A stretch of 13,392 nt of DNA from positions 1 to 13,392 of the forward strand of contig JAJPEN010000035.1 in the NCBI GenBank assembly GCA_021166835.1, read 5' to 3'. Source of the stretch: Burkholderiaceae bacterium. Lineage in GTDB: Bacteria; Pseudomonadota; Gammaproteobacteria; Burkholderiales; Burkholderiaceae. This document shows, piece by piece, positions 7,304 to 13,392 of this stretch (positions within the stretch are counted from its first letter, which is position 1; each line of letters starts with the position of its first letter). The position numbers were made by a program, and so were the translations under genes. Below the pieces are notes generated by a model. That model searched no databases and was not told the origin of the DNA. It worked only from the letters and a program-made list of their open reading frames with translations.

Positions 7304-8930
7304 CGCGACCAGTGCCCGGATACCAGCGGGCCGCCTTGGTCACCCCGACGCTGTGGATCGAACCCTCCGCGCGCAGCTCACGCAGCAGGACCTGAATCTG
7401 GCTTCGCGACAGCGAGGGCAGGACTTGGCGGAACTCCTCCATCTGCGCGCCGCTCGCCGCGTTGTCCCGGACGTGCTTCAGCAGCAGCGCCTTGTTCGTT
7501 CCTCGATCGAGCCCCTTTTTGCGCGTGTAAATGCCCTTGCCGCCTAGCGCGGCGTAAAGCCCGCGTGCCAGGATGTACCGGGTTCCCCTTCCGCGTCCGA
7601 TCGACTCCACCGCGCCGGCGGAGATCAGACCCGGCAGAGAGGCCTCGAGATGCTCCGGCACGGCTTGCTCCCGCCGCAGGTAGTCGAGTGCGAGGAAGTC
7701 GTACGTCGAGAACGACTTGAGCTTCTCCTCGCCCAGCCCTTCGATGAAACGCACGAACGCCGGGCTGGCGACCGTTCCATAGAGGGCGAGGCGCACCTCA
7801 TGCGGCGACGTGCCAGCGAAACTGGGGAGCGCCTTGCCCTGCCGGATCGCGCTTTCGAACATCAGGTTCATACCCTGGCCCGAGCGTTCGATCAGCCCGC
7901 ACTTCGCCAGCGCCTCGGCCAGCCGCCGATTGCGCGGGTTCTGCTGGTCGAGAATGTTCGACGGCGTGATTCCGGCCGGCAGCCCGCCGGGGCTCACCAC
8001 TTCCAGTCTCTGGGAGTACTGTCGAACGAACACCGACCCACCGAGCCGATAGTCGCGATGTGCCACGGCATTGAGCAGTGCTTCGCGCACAGGCACTTCG
8101 TCGAAGGTGGGCAGTTCGACGCGAAACAACCCGTCCTGATAGCTCTGGCTGTCGTTGCGTAGATTGATCTTGTTCCAGATGGCGTCGTGCCAAAGGAAGA
8201 AGCCCTCCCGGTACTCCTCGCGATCTGCCGCGGGGCCCGACGCTTCGGAGGACCGGTACTCGAACACGAGCTCCGCCTGCGCAAGCCAGCGCCCAAGCGC
8301 CTCGCGCGTGCCGAACAGGATCAGTGCCGCGTAGGTGATACGGCCCTCCAGCAGCAGTTCGGCGTTGGCAAGGGTCTGCTCGTCGGTCCATCGCGTCTTG
8401 CGCTCGTCGCGCGTCTTGGTGGCCCACCGGCCCCGGAACGCAGCGATCGCTTCCGGCGATAGGTCGCCGATGCCCGCGCCGGAGCAGACCTCCGCCGAGA
8501 AATCGGGTCCCGTCTCGGCGAACATGGCCTTCAATTCCGGATCACTGAGCCCGGTCAGTCCGTCACCCGCCCTTTTGAGATATCGCCCGTCGATCTGCCA
8601 GGCCGTGCCCGGAAGTCGCGCCGGTACATGGATGACCAGCACTCGACCGTCGGCCGTTCGCACCTCCTCCATCGGAATGCGATGCGACAGCCGGTCGTGC
8701 AGACCGGCCTCGGTGCGCCCCGGCTCGGCAAACGCTGCCGTGCCGACGATCCGACGCGGACGCCGGTCGGTCACGCCCAGAATGATCTTGCCGCCGCCTT
8801 CGTTGGCGAGGGCGACGCAGTACTCCACCAGCTTGTCGAAGTGATAGTTCTGCTTCGCCTCCTTGAATTCGAGGTGGATGCCTTCGGGCTCGGCGAGCCA
8901 GTGCTGGAGTTGTTCGGCAGTGGTTTGCAT
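7287..8930 (-). CDS. AlbA_2 (Schlafen-like) / GHKL ATPase-type putative DNA-binding protein
   Basis: The product is 547 aa from the ATG at 8930. A TTG at 8939 would add three residues; no ribosome site favours either. Residues about 14-125 match the AlbA_2 (divergent AAA_4/Schlafen) domain: HLEFKEAKQ, then NEGGGKIILGV, ending GRYLKRAGDG. Residues about 275-385 match the RecG-like HATPase_c_4 module: REALLNAVAHRDY (N-box, Asn287), VSPGGLPAG, NPRNRRLAEAL and ERSGQGMN. The C-terminal 70 residues look like a winged helix (LSRSQIQVLLRELRAEGSI). Such proteins are usually annotated as putative transcriptional regulators or RNA/DNA-binding ATPases; biochemical roles are poorly known. It sits between hsdS and hsdR, so a role in controlling or modulating restriction is plausible but inferred. 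Confidence 0.85.
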   Translation of the reverse strand: MQTTAEQLQHWLAEPEGIHLEFKEAKQNYHFDKLVEYCVALANEGGGKIILGVTDRRPRRIVGTAAFAEPGRTEAGLHDRLSHRIPMEEVRTADGRVLVIHVPARLPGTAWQIDGRYLKRAGDGLTGLSDPELKAMFAETGPDFSAEVCSGAGIGDLSPEAIAAFRGRWATKTRDERKTRWTDEQTLANAELLLEGRITYAALILFGTREALGRWLAQAELVFEYRSSEASGPAADREEYREGFFLWHDAIWNKINLRNDSQSYQDGLFRVELPTFDEVPVREALLNAVAHRDYRLGGSVFVRQYSQRLEVVSPGGLPAGITPSNILDQQNPRNRRLAEALAKCGLIERSGQGMNLMFESAIRQGKALPSFAGTSPHEVRLALYGTVASPAFVRFIEGLGEEKLKSFSTYDFLALDYLRREQAVPEHLEASLPGLISAGAVESIGRGRGTRYILARGLYAALGGKGIYTRKKGLDRGTNKALLLKHVRDNAASGAQMEEFRQVLPSLSRSQIQVLLRELRAEGSIHSVGVTKAARWYPGTGRAELQP

Positions 8931-8960
8931 GACAGCCAATCAAACGCCGCAACGCACCGC

Positions 8961-8982
8961 GCCAGCGGCGTACGCCGCCGGC
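8961..8982. promoter_or_regulatory. 22-bp near-perfect palindrome upstream of the AlbA_2/GHKL gene
   Basis: The core GCGGCGTACGCCGC (8965-8978) is a perfect 14-bp palindrome. One mismatch further out the pairing continues, giving 10 of 11 pairs. Its centre is about 41 bp upstream of the ATG at 8930, a typical position for a repressor site overlapping a promoter. In RNA it could also form a stem with a GUAC loop, but no U-run follows. GC-rich sequence makes chance palindromes more likely, so the operator role is tentative. Confidence 0.4.
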
Positions 8983-9018
8983 CCTTCACAGTCAAGGAAG
9001 CCAAACCGACTCATCGGC

Positions 9019-9132
9019 TCACTGGTACTTCGCTGACTCTATTGCCTGCGCCACCCAACTCGACATGTTCCGAGAGATGTAGCCGTATGCGTCCCAAGCG
9101 CTCGGGTCGTAGCAGCTCACGAGGCTTGCCAT
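9019..9132 (-). CDS. Hypothetical short ORF or gene remnant (37 aa)
   Basis: The frame runs from ATG 9132 to TGA 9019-9021. The product (MASLVSCYDPSAWDAYGYIS...) contains an aromatic-rich core and looks more protein-like than the surrounding frames. I recognise no family. It begins inside the 9117-9203 fragment in a different frame and has no ribosome site. It is probably the tail of a gene whose middle has been lost, lying in the decayed gap between hsdS and the AlbA_2/GHKL gene. Confidence 0.3.
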   Translation of the reverse strand: MASLVSCYDPSAWDAYGYISRNMSSWVAQAIESAKYQ

Positions 9133-9203
9133 GGATTCGAGGCCATCCGATTGATTGCCTGCTGGATGAACTCCAAGTGCTTCGGCTTGTCTTCCATAGA
9201 CAT
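9117..9203 (-). pseudogene. N-terminal fragment of an RM-associated membrane-protein family (truncated)
   Basis: ATG at 9203, 8 bp after the hsdS stop (a second ATG at 9197), encodes only 28 residues, including KHLEFIQQAINRMASN. From memory this matches the start of small two-helix membrane proteins often found next to hsd genes, which read K-HLEFIQ-I-RM--NSF--KGW and continue into hydrophobic segments. Here the match stops after MASN and a TGA follows five codons later. No hydrophobic segment follows in any frame before the AlbA_2/GHKL gene, so the membrane part is gone. Family assignment is by recall and moderate. Confidence 0.5.
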
Positions 9204-9211
9204 CTTCGTCG

Positions 9212-10417
9212 TCACACCACAACCTCGTCGACTTCATCCCGCACAAGCTCGCCTCGGAAGGCGCGGTGCTGAAGCGCGGCGAATAGGGAGTCGAGGCTGA
9301 CCAATGCCGCCTGCTGGTCCGCCGCCAGTTTCTCCACACGCGCAACGCGTCTGGCGAATTCAACCTGAAGATGTGTAGGCGGAACCATGAGCATCGTCTC
9401 GTCGACCATGCCCTTCGTCACATGCTGCAATCCAACTCCGCCGTGCGCCTTGGCGATCAACTCCACCAGTTTCAAATTTACGTGAGCAATGAAGTAGTCG
9501 CCTTGTAGCGCGCCGTTCAGTCGAACGTTGAAGATGTGCTGGTTGAGCCAGCCCTCTGGCCCGCTCCAGCGGAAGCATCCAAACGAAGTACCCGGAGTCC
9601 CGGACCAAGAAAAGAGGATGTCGCCGGGCCGCACGCGAAACCGTTCAGGCAACGATTGAGTCGTGTAGTTGAAAGGCTTCTTCGCGTCGTTCAGGTTTTG
9701 GATCCGAATGATCGGCAGGCCATCCTCCTCCCACTCCGCCGGCTTGAACGCCCGGCCATTCACAAGGCCGCATACCGCGTCGAGTCGCCGAGTCGGCCAC
9801 CCTTTGGGATTCGTCGCGGGGTCGCCGAACATATCGAGGAAGATGGAATGGGTGAGGGTGTCGAGTTGGGCGAGAGCGGTGCGGCGCTTGGCCCGCAGCG
9901 CGTCCGCTTTGTCCAGGATCTTCGCAATCCGCTGCTGCTCGGAGGGGGGCGGAAGGTGGAGTTTCAGCTTCAAACAGCGATCGACGTTGAGATTCGAGAT
10001 GTTGGTAGTCTGCTGACCGAAGCTGCGCACGATGGCTTGAGTCCGGTCTGACGCAAACCAGCGGAACAAGTACCGCGGCTCGACCTTCGCCGGATTCGCG
10101 CGAAGTACGGAAATGAATCCGCCGAAAGTGGCACGCCAGGGGAGGCGGGGCACCTTGCAGCACTTGCCGACCAGGTTCCAACTGTTCGCGCTCGAAACGA
10201 GGATGTCGTCGGGAAGCAGGTATTGATCGTCGCGCCTCACGAACGATTCGGGAATGCCCCATATATCGGAGAGATCGAGTTCCGTCTGCACATTCTTCGT
10301 ACGCATGCAGGCGGCAGCCCCTGTGGTGCCGACGGGAACCAAATCGTCCGGCTTGAACGTGATACCGCGCACGAATGCCGCGACGTCGCCCAGCGCTACG
10401 GCGTCGGGTGTGGTCAT
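9212..10417 (-). CDS. hsdS: Type I restriction-modification specificity subunit, HsdS
   Basis: The product is 401 aa, the usual HsdS size. The layout is target-recognition domain 1 (about 1-150), a conserved helical spacer (PPPSEQQRIAKILDKADALR, about 155-200), domain 2 (about 205-350) and a second spacer (VPPTHLQVEFARRVARVEKL onward). The duplicated TRD/spacer layout sets the two halves of a bipartite target, and the spacers contact HsdM. The ATG overlaps the hsdM TGA by 4 nt (ATGA), giving coupled translation and balanced M:S stoichiometry. Both TRDs look complete, with no frameshift. The target sequence cannot be read from the protein by eye. Confidence 0.95.
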   Translation of the reverse strand: MTTPDAVALGDVAAFVRGITFKPDDLVPVGTTGAAACMRTKNVQTELDLSDIWGIPESFVRRDDQYLLPDDILVSSANSWNLVGKCCKVPRLPWRATFGGFISVLRANPAKVEPRYLFRWFASDRTQAIVRSFGQQTTNISNLNVDRCLKLKLHLPPPSEQQRIAKILDKADALRAKRRTALAQLDTLTHSIFLDMFGDPATNPKGWPTRRLDAVCGLVNGRAFKPAEWEEDGLPIIRIQNLNDAKKPFNYTTQSLPERFRVRPGDILFSWSGTPGTSFGCFRWSGPEGWLNQHIFNVRLNGALQGDYFIAHVNLKLVELIAKAHGGVGLQHVTKGMVDETMLMVPPTHLQVEFARRVARVEKLAADQQAALVSLDSLFAALQHRAFRGELVRDEVDEVVV

Positions 10418-11952
10418 CCCAGCATCTCCTCCAGTTCCTTCATTCCCCGCTGAATCTTCTCCTCCAGCATCGCGAGGTCAGCAAGGATCTCTTTCGGCGC
10501 GCGGTGCTCGACCACCTCATGCACCACCTCCTTGTACCGGTTGAGCGAGAGGTCGTAGCCCTGCGCGGTGATGTCGGCCTTGGGCACGCAGAAGCTCTGC
10601 GCGGTGCGCGGGCGTTCGCGCTCGGCGCCGTCGCGCTCCGCCCAGCGCGCGAGCACATCGGGCAGGTTGTTCTTGGCGTGCTCATCGTCGCTCAGTGCTG
10701 CACGCGGCACCGGGCCGAGCTTGTCGTCCGGCAGCAGCGGCGTGCGCTTGTCGTCGAGACTCCAGCCATCCGCCGCGATGTCATAGAACCAGACCTGGTC
10801 GGTGCCGCCGGAGTTGGTCTTGGTGAAAAGCAGGATCGCGGTGGACACGCCTGCATAGGGCCTGAACACGCCGCCGGGCAGCTTGACCACGGCGTCGAGC
10901 TTCTGGTCTTCGACCAGCATGCGGCGCAGTGCCTTGTGCGCGGTGCTGGCGCCGAACAGCACGCCGTCGGGCACGATCACCGCCGCGCGGCCGCCGGGCT
11001 TCAGTAATCGCAGGAAGAGCGCCAGGAACAGCAGCTCGGTTTTCTTCGTCTTGACGATCTGCAGCAGATCCTTGGCGGTGTTCTCGTAATCGAGGCTGCC
11101 GGCGAAGGGCGGATTGGCCAGCACCAGCGTGTACTTCTCTTCCTCGCCGGCATGGTCCTGCGCCAGCGAGTCGCGGTAGCGGATATCGGGGTTCTCAACG
11201 CCGTGCAGCAGCATGTTCATGCTGCCGATGCGCAGCATGGTGTTGTCGAAGTCGAAGCCGTGGAACATCCGGTGGTGGAAGTGCTCGCGCAGCCTCGCGT
11301 CGTGCAGGATGTTCGGGTGGCGCTCGCGCAGCACCTCGCCCGCCGCCACCAGGAAGCCCGCGGTGCCGCAGGCCGGGTCGCAGATCACGTCGCCGGGCTG
11401 CGGCGCGGTCAGCTCCACCATCAGGCGGATGATGTGGCGTGGCGTGCGGAACTGACCGTTCTGCCCGGCGCTGGCGATCTTGCCGAGCATGTACTCGTAG
11501 ACGTCACCCTTGGTGTCGCGATCTTCCATCGGCACCGCGTCGAGCAGGTCCACCACCTTGGCCAGCAACGCCGGCGTGGGAATGGTGAAGCGCGCGTCCT
11601 TCATGTGATGCGCGTAGGTGGAGTCGTCGCCGCCCAGGGTGCGCAGGAACGGGAAGACGTGCTCGCCGAGCACGGCGTACATGTCGCCGGGGGCGAAGTG
11701 CTTGAAGCGCGACCAGCGCAGGTCCCCGTAGGGGCGGCCCTTGGGGTCGTTGCCCTCCGGAAAGACGCGGCGCTCCATCGACCTCTTCAGCCGGGCAGAC
11801 TTGTTCTCCTCGAGCGTGTGCAGGTCGTCCAGGCGGCGCAGGAAGAGCAGGTAGGTGATCTGCTCGATCACCTCGAGCGGGTTGGAGATGCCGCCGGACC
11901 AGAAGGCGTTCCAGATCTGGTCGATCTGGCTCTTGATGTTGCCGGTGATCAT
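10414..11952 (-). CDS. hsdM: Type I restriction-modification N6-adenine methyltransferase subunit, HsdM
   Basis: The product is 512 aa, normal for HsdM. It methylates adenine in the target set by HsdS and is also needed for restriction. The N-terminal helical HsdM_N domain (about 1-140) starts MITGNIKSQIDQIWNAFWSG and includes PLEVIEQITYLLFLRRLDD. The AdoMet site is DPACGTAGF (192-200), the catalytic motif IV is NPPF (280-283), and GQFRTPRH precedes the methyltransferase core. The ATG at 11952 fits the family start exactly. It overlaps by ATGA the stop of an upstream 65-codon fragment and, downstream, the start of hsdS. Confidence 0.97.
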   Translation of the reverse strand: MITGNIKSQIDQIWNAFWSGGISNPLEVIEQITYLLFLRRLDDLHTLEENKSARLKRSMERRVFPEGNDPKGRPYGDLRWSRFKHFAPGDMYAVLGEHVFPFLRTLGGDDSTYAHHMKDARFTIPTPALLAKVVDLLDAVPMEDRDTKGDVYEYMLGKIASAGQNGQFRTPRHIIRLMVELTAPQPGDVICDPACGTAGFLVAAGEVLRERHPNILHDARLREHFHHRMFHGFDFDNTMLRIGSMNMLLHGVENPDIRYRDSLAQDHAGEEEKYTLVLANPPFAGSLDYENTAKDLLQIVKTKKTELLFLALFLRLLKPGGRAAVIVPDGVLFGASTAHKALRRMLVEDQKLDAVVKLPGGVFRPYAGVSTAILLFTKTNSGGTDQVWFYDIAADGWSLDDKRTPLLPDDKLGPVPRAALSDDEHAKNNLPDVLARWAERDGAERERPRTAQSFCVPKADITAQGYDLSLNRYKEVVHEVVEHRAPKEILADLAMLEEKIQRGMKELEEMLG

Positions 11953-12146
11953 GAGGTCAGGTTCCCAGGTCTTGTCTTGTTGTGCGTTGGTCCGTTGAGT
12001 TTCATGGGGGGCGTCGCTCGCTCTTCCAGCGGGGCGTGGTGATACCAGGGCAATCGTGCAAGCACCTCTTGCACAGATTCCTCATCAGGCCAGTCTTCCG
12101 CGAACGCGCGCATGCACTCGAGGTTGCGCGCGGAGAGTCCCTCCAT
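11949..12146 (-). pseudogene. Fragment of a DUF1016 (YhcG-type) nuclease N-terminal domain
   Basis: The 65-codon frame begins GLSARNLECMRAFAEDWPDE and continues to LARLPWYHH. This matches the DUF1016 N-terminal signature (G-S--NL-YMR-FA--WPDE--VQ--LAQLPW-HN). Full YhcG-like proteins are about 350 aa with a C-terminal PD-(D/E)xK nuclease. Here the match stops near residue 42, and the remaining 23 residues are unrelated. The TGA overlaps the hsdM ATG (ATGA), so the fragment could still be translated as a leader for hsdM. The family's upstream residues are missing before 12146, so both ends are cut. Confidence 0.7.
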
Positions 12147-12168
12147 TCGGAGAGTCGTGCATGCCGCA

Positions 12169-12562
12169 TCACAGCACTCTCCACCACGGCGCGGCCAGCG
12201 CGTCGGGGGTCAGCCATTCGATCGTGCGGCCTGTGTGCAGCAGGAGCCCGGCGCGCGCCTTGCGGCCGTACTCCTGCCGGAAGGTACGCAGGTGCGGGCA
12301 GTCGATCAGCCGCGGTTTCGAGGCGGCCTTCACTTCGATCGGCAGCAACTTGCCGCCGGCCTCGATCACGAAATCGACTTCCTCGCCGATCGTGGTGCGC
12401 CAGTAAGCGAGTTCCGCGCGATCCACCCGCGCATCGCGCCAGGCGAGAAGGTCGTGCAGCACGAGGTTCTCCAGATGCGCCCGTGGGCGACGTGGCGGCG
12501 AGATGCAGCGCGACGCCTGTGTCGCCCTAGAAGATCCTGGGCGACTTGAGGATGTTATTCAT
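12169..12562 (-). pseudogene. Remnant of an AAA/DUF4143-type ATPase (C-terminal part), broken by a stop and a frameshift
   Basis: Two frames must be joined to read the family. Frame A (12562 to about 12480) gives ILKSPRIF-stop-GDTGVALHLAATSPTG; the TAG at 12527-12529 stands where the family usually has Trp in RIFWGDTG. The frame is then lost near 12472-12482. Frame B continues HLENLVLHDLLAWRDARV, then YWRTTIGEEVDFVIE and LLPIEVKAASKP, ending WWRVL at a TGA (12169-12171). This is the DUF4143 C-terminal part of AAA_14 ATPases (about 400 aa), including the E-VDFV-E / PIEVKA nuclease-like motif. The N-terminal AAA domain is absent. It looks non-functional; sequencing error could explain one defect but hardly all. 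Confidence 0.75.
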
Positions 12563-12924
12563 TCATGACGTGGATCGACAAGTCCGTGCCGCGCGGATGC
12601 TCCACTTCGGCCGCCAACTCCTCCACGTACGCGAAATAGCTGAAAACTCGACCCCGTCAGCGGTTGGTGACCTCTCCGATGATGCCAATTCGCTCCAGGT
12701 GCGCCAGCGACTTGTTGACCGTGGCCGCGGTGGGTCCGGTGGGCTTCACCAGCGCAGCGGACGTTGCAATGGGTTGGCGCTGCAGCGCCTGGTGCGATCT
12801 CGTATAGCAGCAGGTCTGCGAGCGAGGACTGCGTGCCCTCGATCTGCGAGGACAGCACCGCCTCCTTGCGGACGAAGGCGTGGAGCAGCAGCGCCATGTT
12901 ATACGGAGCCCGCCCGCCGGGCAC
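12555..12924 (-). pseudogene. Remnant of a Fic (AMP-transferase) protein with the catalytic core deleted
   Basis: From 12924 one frame encodes VRKEAVLSSQIEGTQSSL followed by ADLLLYE, the conserved Fic_N motif. At about 12785-12799 the match jumps to another frame with RQPIATSAAL, TAATVNKSLAHLERIGI and EVTNR, the C-terminal winged helix of Fic proteins. The roughly 200-residue middle with the HPFxxGNGRxGR motif is missing, so the protein cannot be active. The helix frame meets a TGA at 12657-12659, then continues RGRVFSYFAYVEEL to a TAA at 12555-12557. The family reads straight through there, so this is a nonsense change. Upstream residues before the GTG at 12924 do not match the family. Confidence 0.75.
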
Positions 12925-12930
12925 CGGGAT

Positions 12931-12950
12931 CGCGCCGACCGATCGGCGCG
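12931..12950. terminator. Stem-loop CGCGCCGA-CCGA-TCGGCGCG downstream of the oxidoreductase gene
   Basis: A perfect 8-bp stem with a 4-nt loop starts about 57 bp after the stop of the minus-strand oxidoreductase gene. No T-run follows on the minus strand, so it may act in 3'-end stabilisation or weak termination rather than as a classical intrinsic terminator. It also lies at the apparent edge between resident DNA and the decayed island. Confidence 0.3.
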
Positions 12951-13007
12951 GCGGCGTCCACGACGGCAGCCCGCCACGTAGTCTGGAGCTTGTCGCAGGC
13001 GCAGGCG

Positions 13008-13392
13008 CTATGCCGTCAACGCGCTCCCCGCCTGCACCGCCCTACGGTTGATCTCCGCCACACCAGCCGGCTGATACCGCGAGATCGCCGTCTCGAATGC
13101 CGCGAGCGGAAAGATCCGTGATTCGGCCAGCATCGCCGCCGTGGCGACGATGCTCGACGAGTAGCGTCCGATCTCCCTGGCCGTCTTCAGCAAGGGAAGC
13201 CTGCGCACGCGCGCGAGCGTCTGCGGGATTTCGAAGCTCTCGTCGATGAACAGCGTACAGGTCTCGGGCAGCCGCTCGATCCATTGGCGGGTCTTCTTCA
13301 GGCCGTCGATCGATACGACCGCGAAGTAATCCGGCGAATCGATCGCCGTGTATTCGATGCGCCGGGGGGAGAAATTGATCTCCGAAATCGAG
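13008..13392 (-). CDS. 2-oxoacid:ferredoxin oxidoreductase gamma subunit/domain (indolepyruvate/pyruvate type), C-terminal part
   Basis: The frame is open from the window edge to a TAG at 13008-13010, giving 127 residues; the 5' part is outside the window. Features fit the gamma domain of the pyruvate/indolepyruvate ferredoxin oxidoreductase family: SISEINFSPRRIEYTAID, SPDYFAVVSIDGLKK, CTLFIDESFEIP, a RRLPLLKTAREIGR helix, an Ala-rich segment with ESRIFPL, and the ending YQPAGVAEINRRAVQAG. The family oxidises 2-oxoacids to acyl-CoA with ferredoxin as acceptor. Which 2-oxoacid is used, and whether this is a separate subunit or a fused domain, cannot be told. Codon use is like yidC/mnmE, suggesting core chromosome. 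Confidence 0.75.
   Translation of the reverse strand, partial: SISEINFSPRRIEYTAIDSPDYFAVVSIDGLKKTRQWIERLPETCTLFIDESFEIPQTLARVRRLPLLKTAREIGRYSSSIVATAAMLAESRIFPLAAFETAISRYQPAGVAEINRRAVQAGSALTA

Noticed and set aside
11152..12042. Plus-strand ORF (296 aa) opposite hsdM
   Set aside because: It is antisense to hsdM motifs I and IV. Its Val/His/Gln/Ala-rich composition is a shadow pattern.
12527..12659. TAG and TGA read as recoded amino acids (pyrrolysine/selenocysteine)
   Set aside because: They sit in genes that also have deletions and a frameshift, with no dedicated recoding signal seen. Simple decay explains them.

Overview
The window reads as a chromosomal segment of a GC-rich proteobacterium, most likely a betaproteobacterium. 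It begins in the conserved yidD-yidC-mnmE block that usually sits near the replication origin. The YidC N-terminus and the lysine at the position of the E. coli hydrophilic-groove arginine are typical of that group. This assignment comes from recalled family resemblance, not from a search.

Layout, left to right. (1) 1-3638, plus strand: the last codons of yidD, complete yidC, a gene-free gap with a five-copy GGTGAAG repeat and a strong hairpin, then mnmE ending in the family's FCIGK tail. (2) 3648-11952, minus strand: a type I restriction-modification locus transcribed right to left, hsdM, hsdS, a small decayed spot, an AlbA_2/GHKL ATPase-like putative DNA-binding regulator, a repeat-bearing leader with two small ORFs, then hsdR. 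hsdR ends only 9 bp from the convergent mnmE stop. (3) 11949-12924, minus strand: a gene graveyard with fragments of a DUF1016 (YhcG-type) nuclease, a DUF4143-type AAA ATPase, and a Fic protein whose catalytic core is deleted. Each is broken by truncation, a frameshift or a stop. (4) 13008-13392, minus strand: the C-terminal part of a 2-oxoacid:ferredoxin oxidoreductase gamma subunit, probably the resident chromosomal flank.

How it works together: HsdM and HsdS (ATGA overlap) form the methyltransferase, and HsdR adds the ATP-driven translocase/nuclease. The AlbA_2/GHKL protein lies inside the cluster. Near it are two candidate operator regions: a 22-bp near-palindrome upstream of its own start, and a set of TTGCAA dyads between it and hsdR. 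These could allow hsdR to be controlled separately from hsdMS, which would be sensible because restriction must lag behind modification; this is inference. The whole 3.6-13.0 kb block looks like an accessory defence island between mnmE and the oxidoreductase gene, with an active RM core and eroded edges. I see no RNA genes, CRISPR arrays, complete insertion sequences or integrases.
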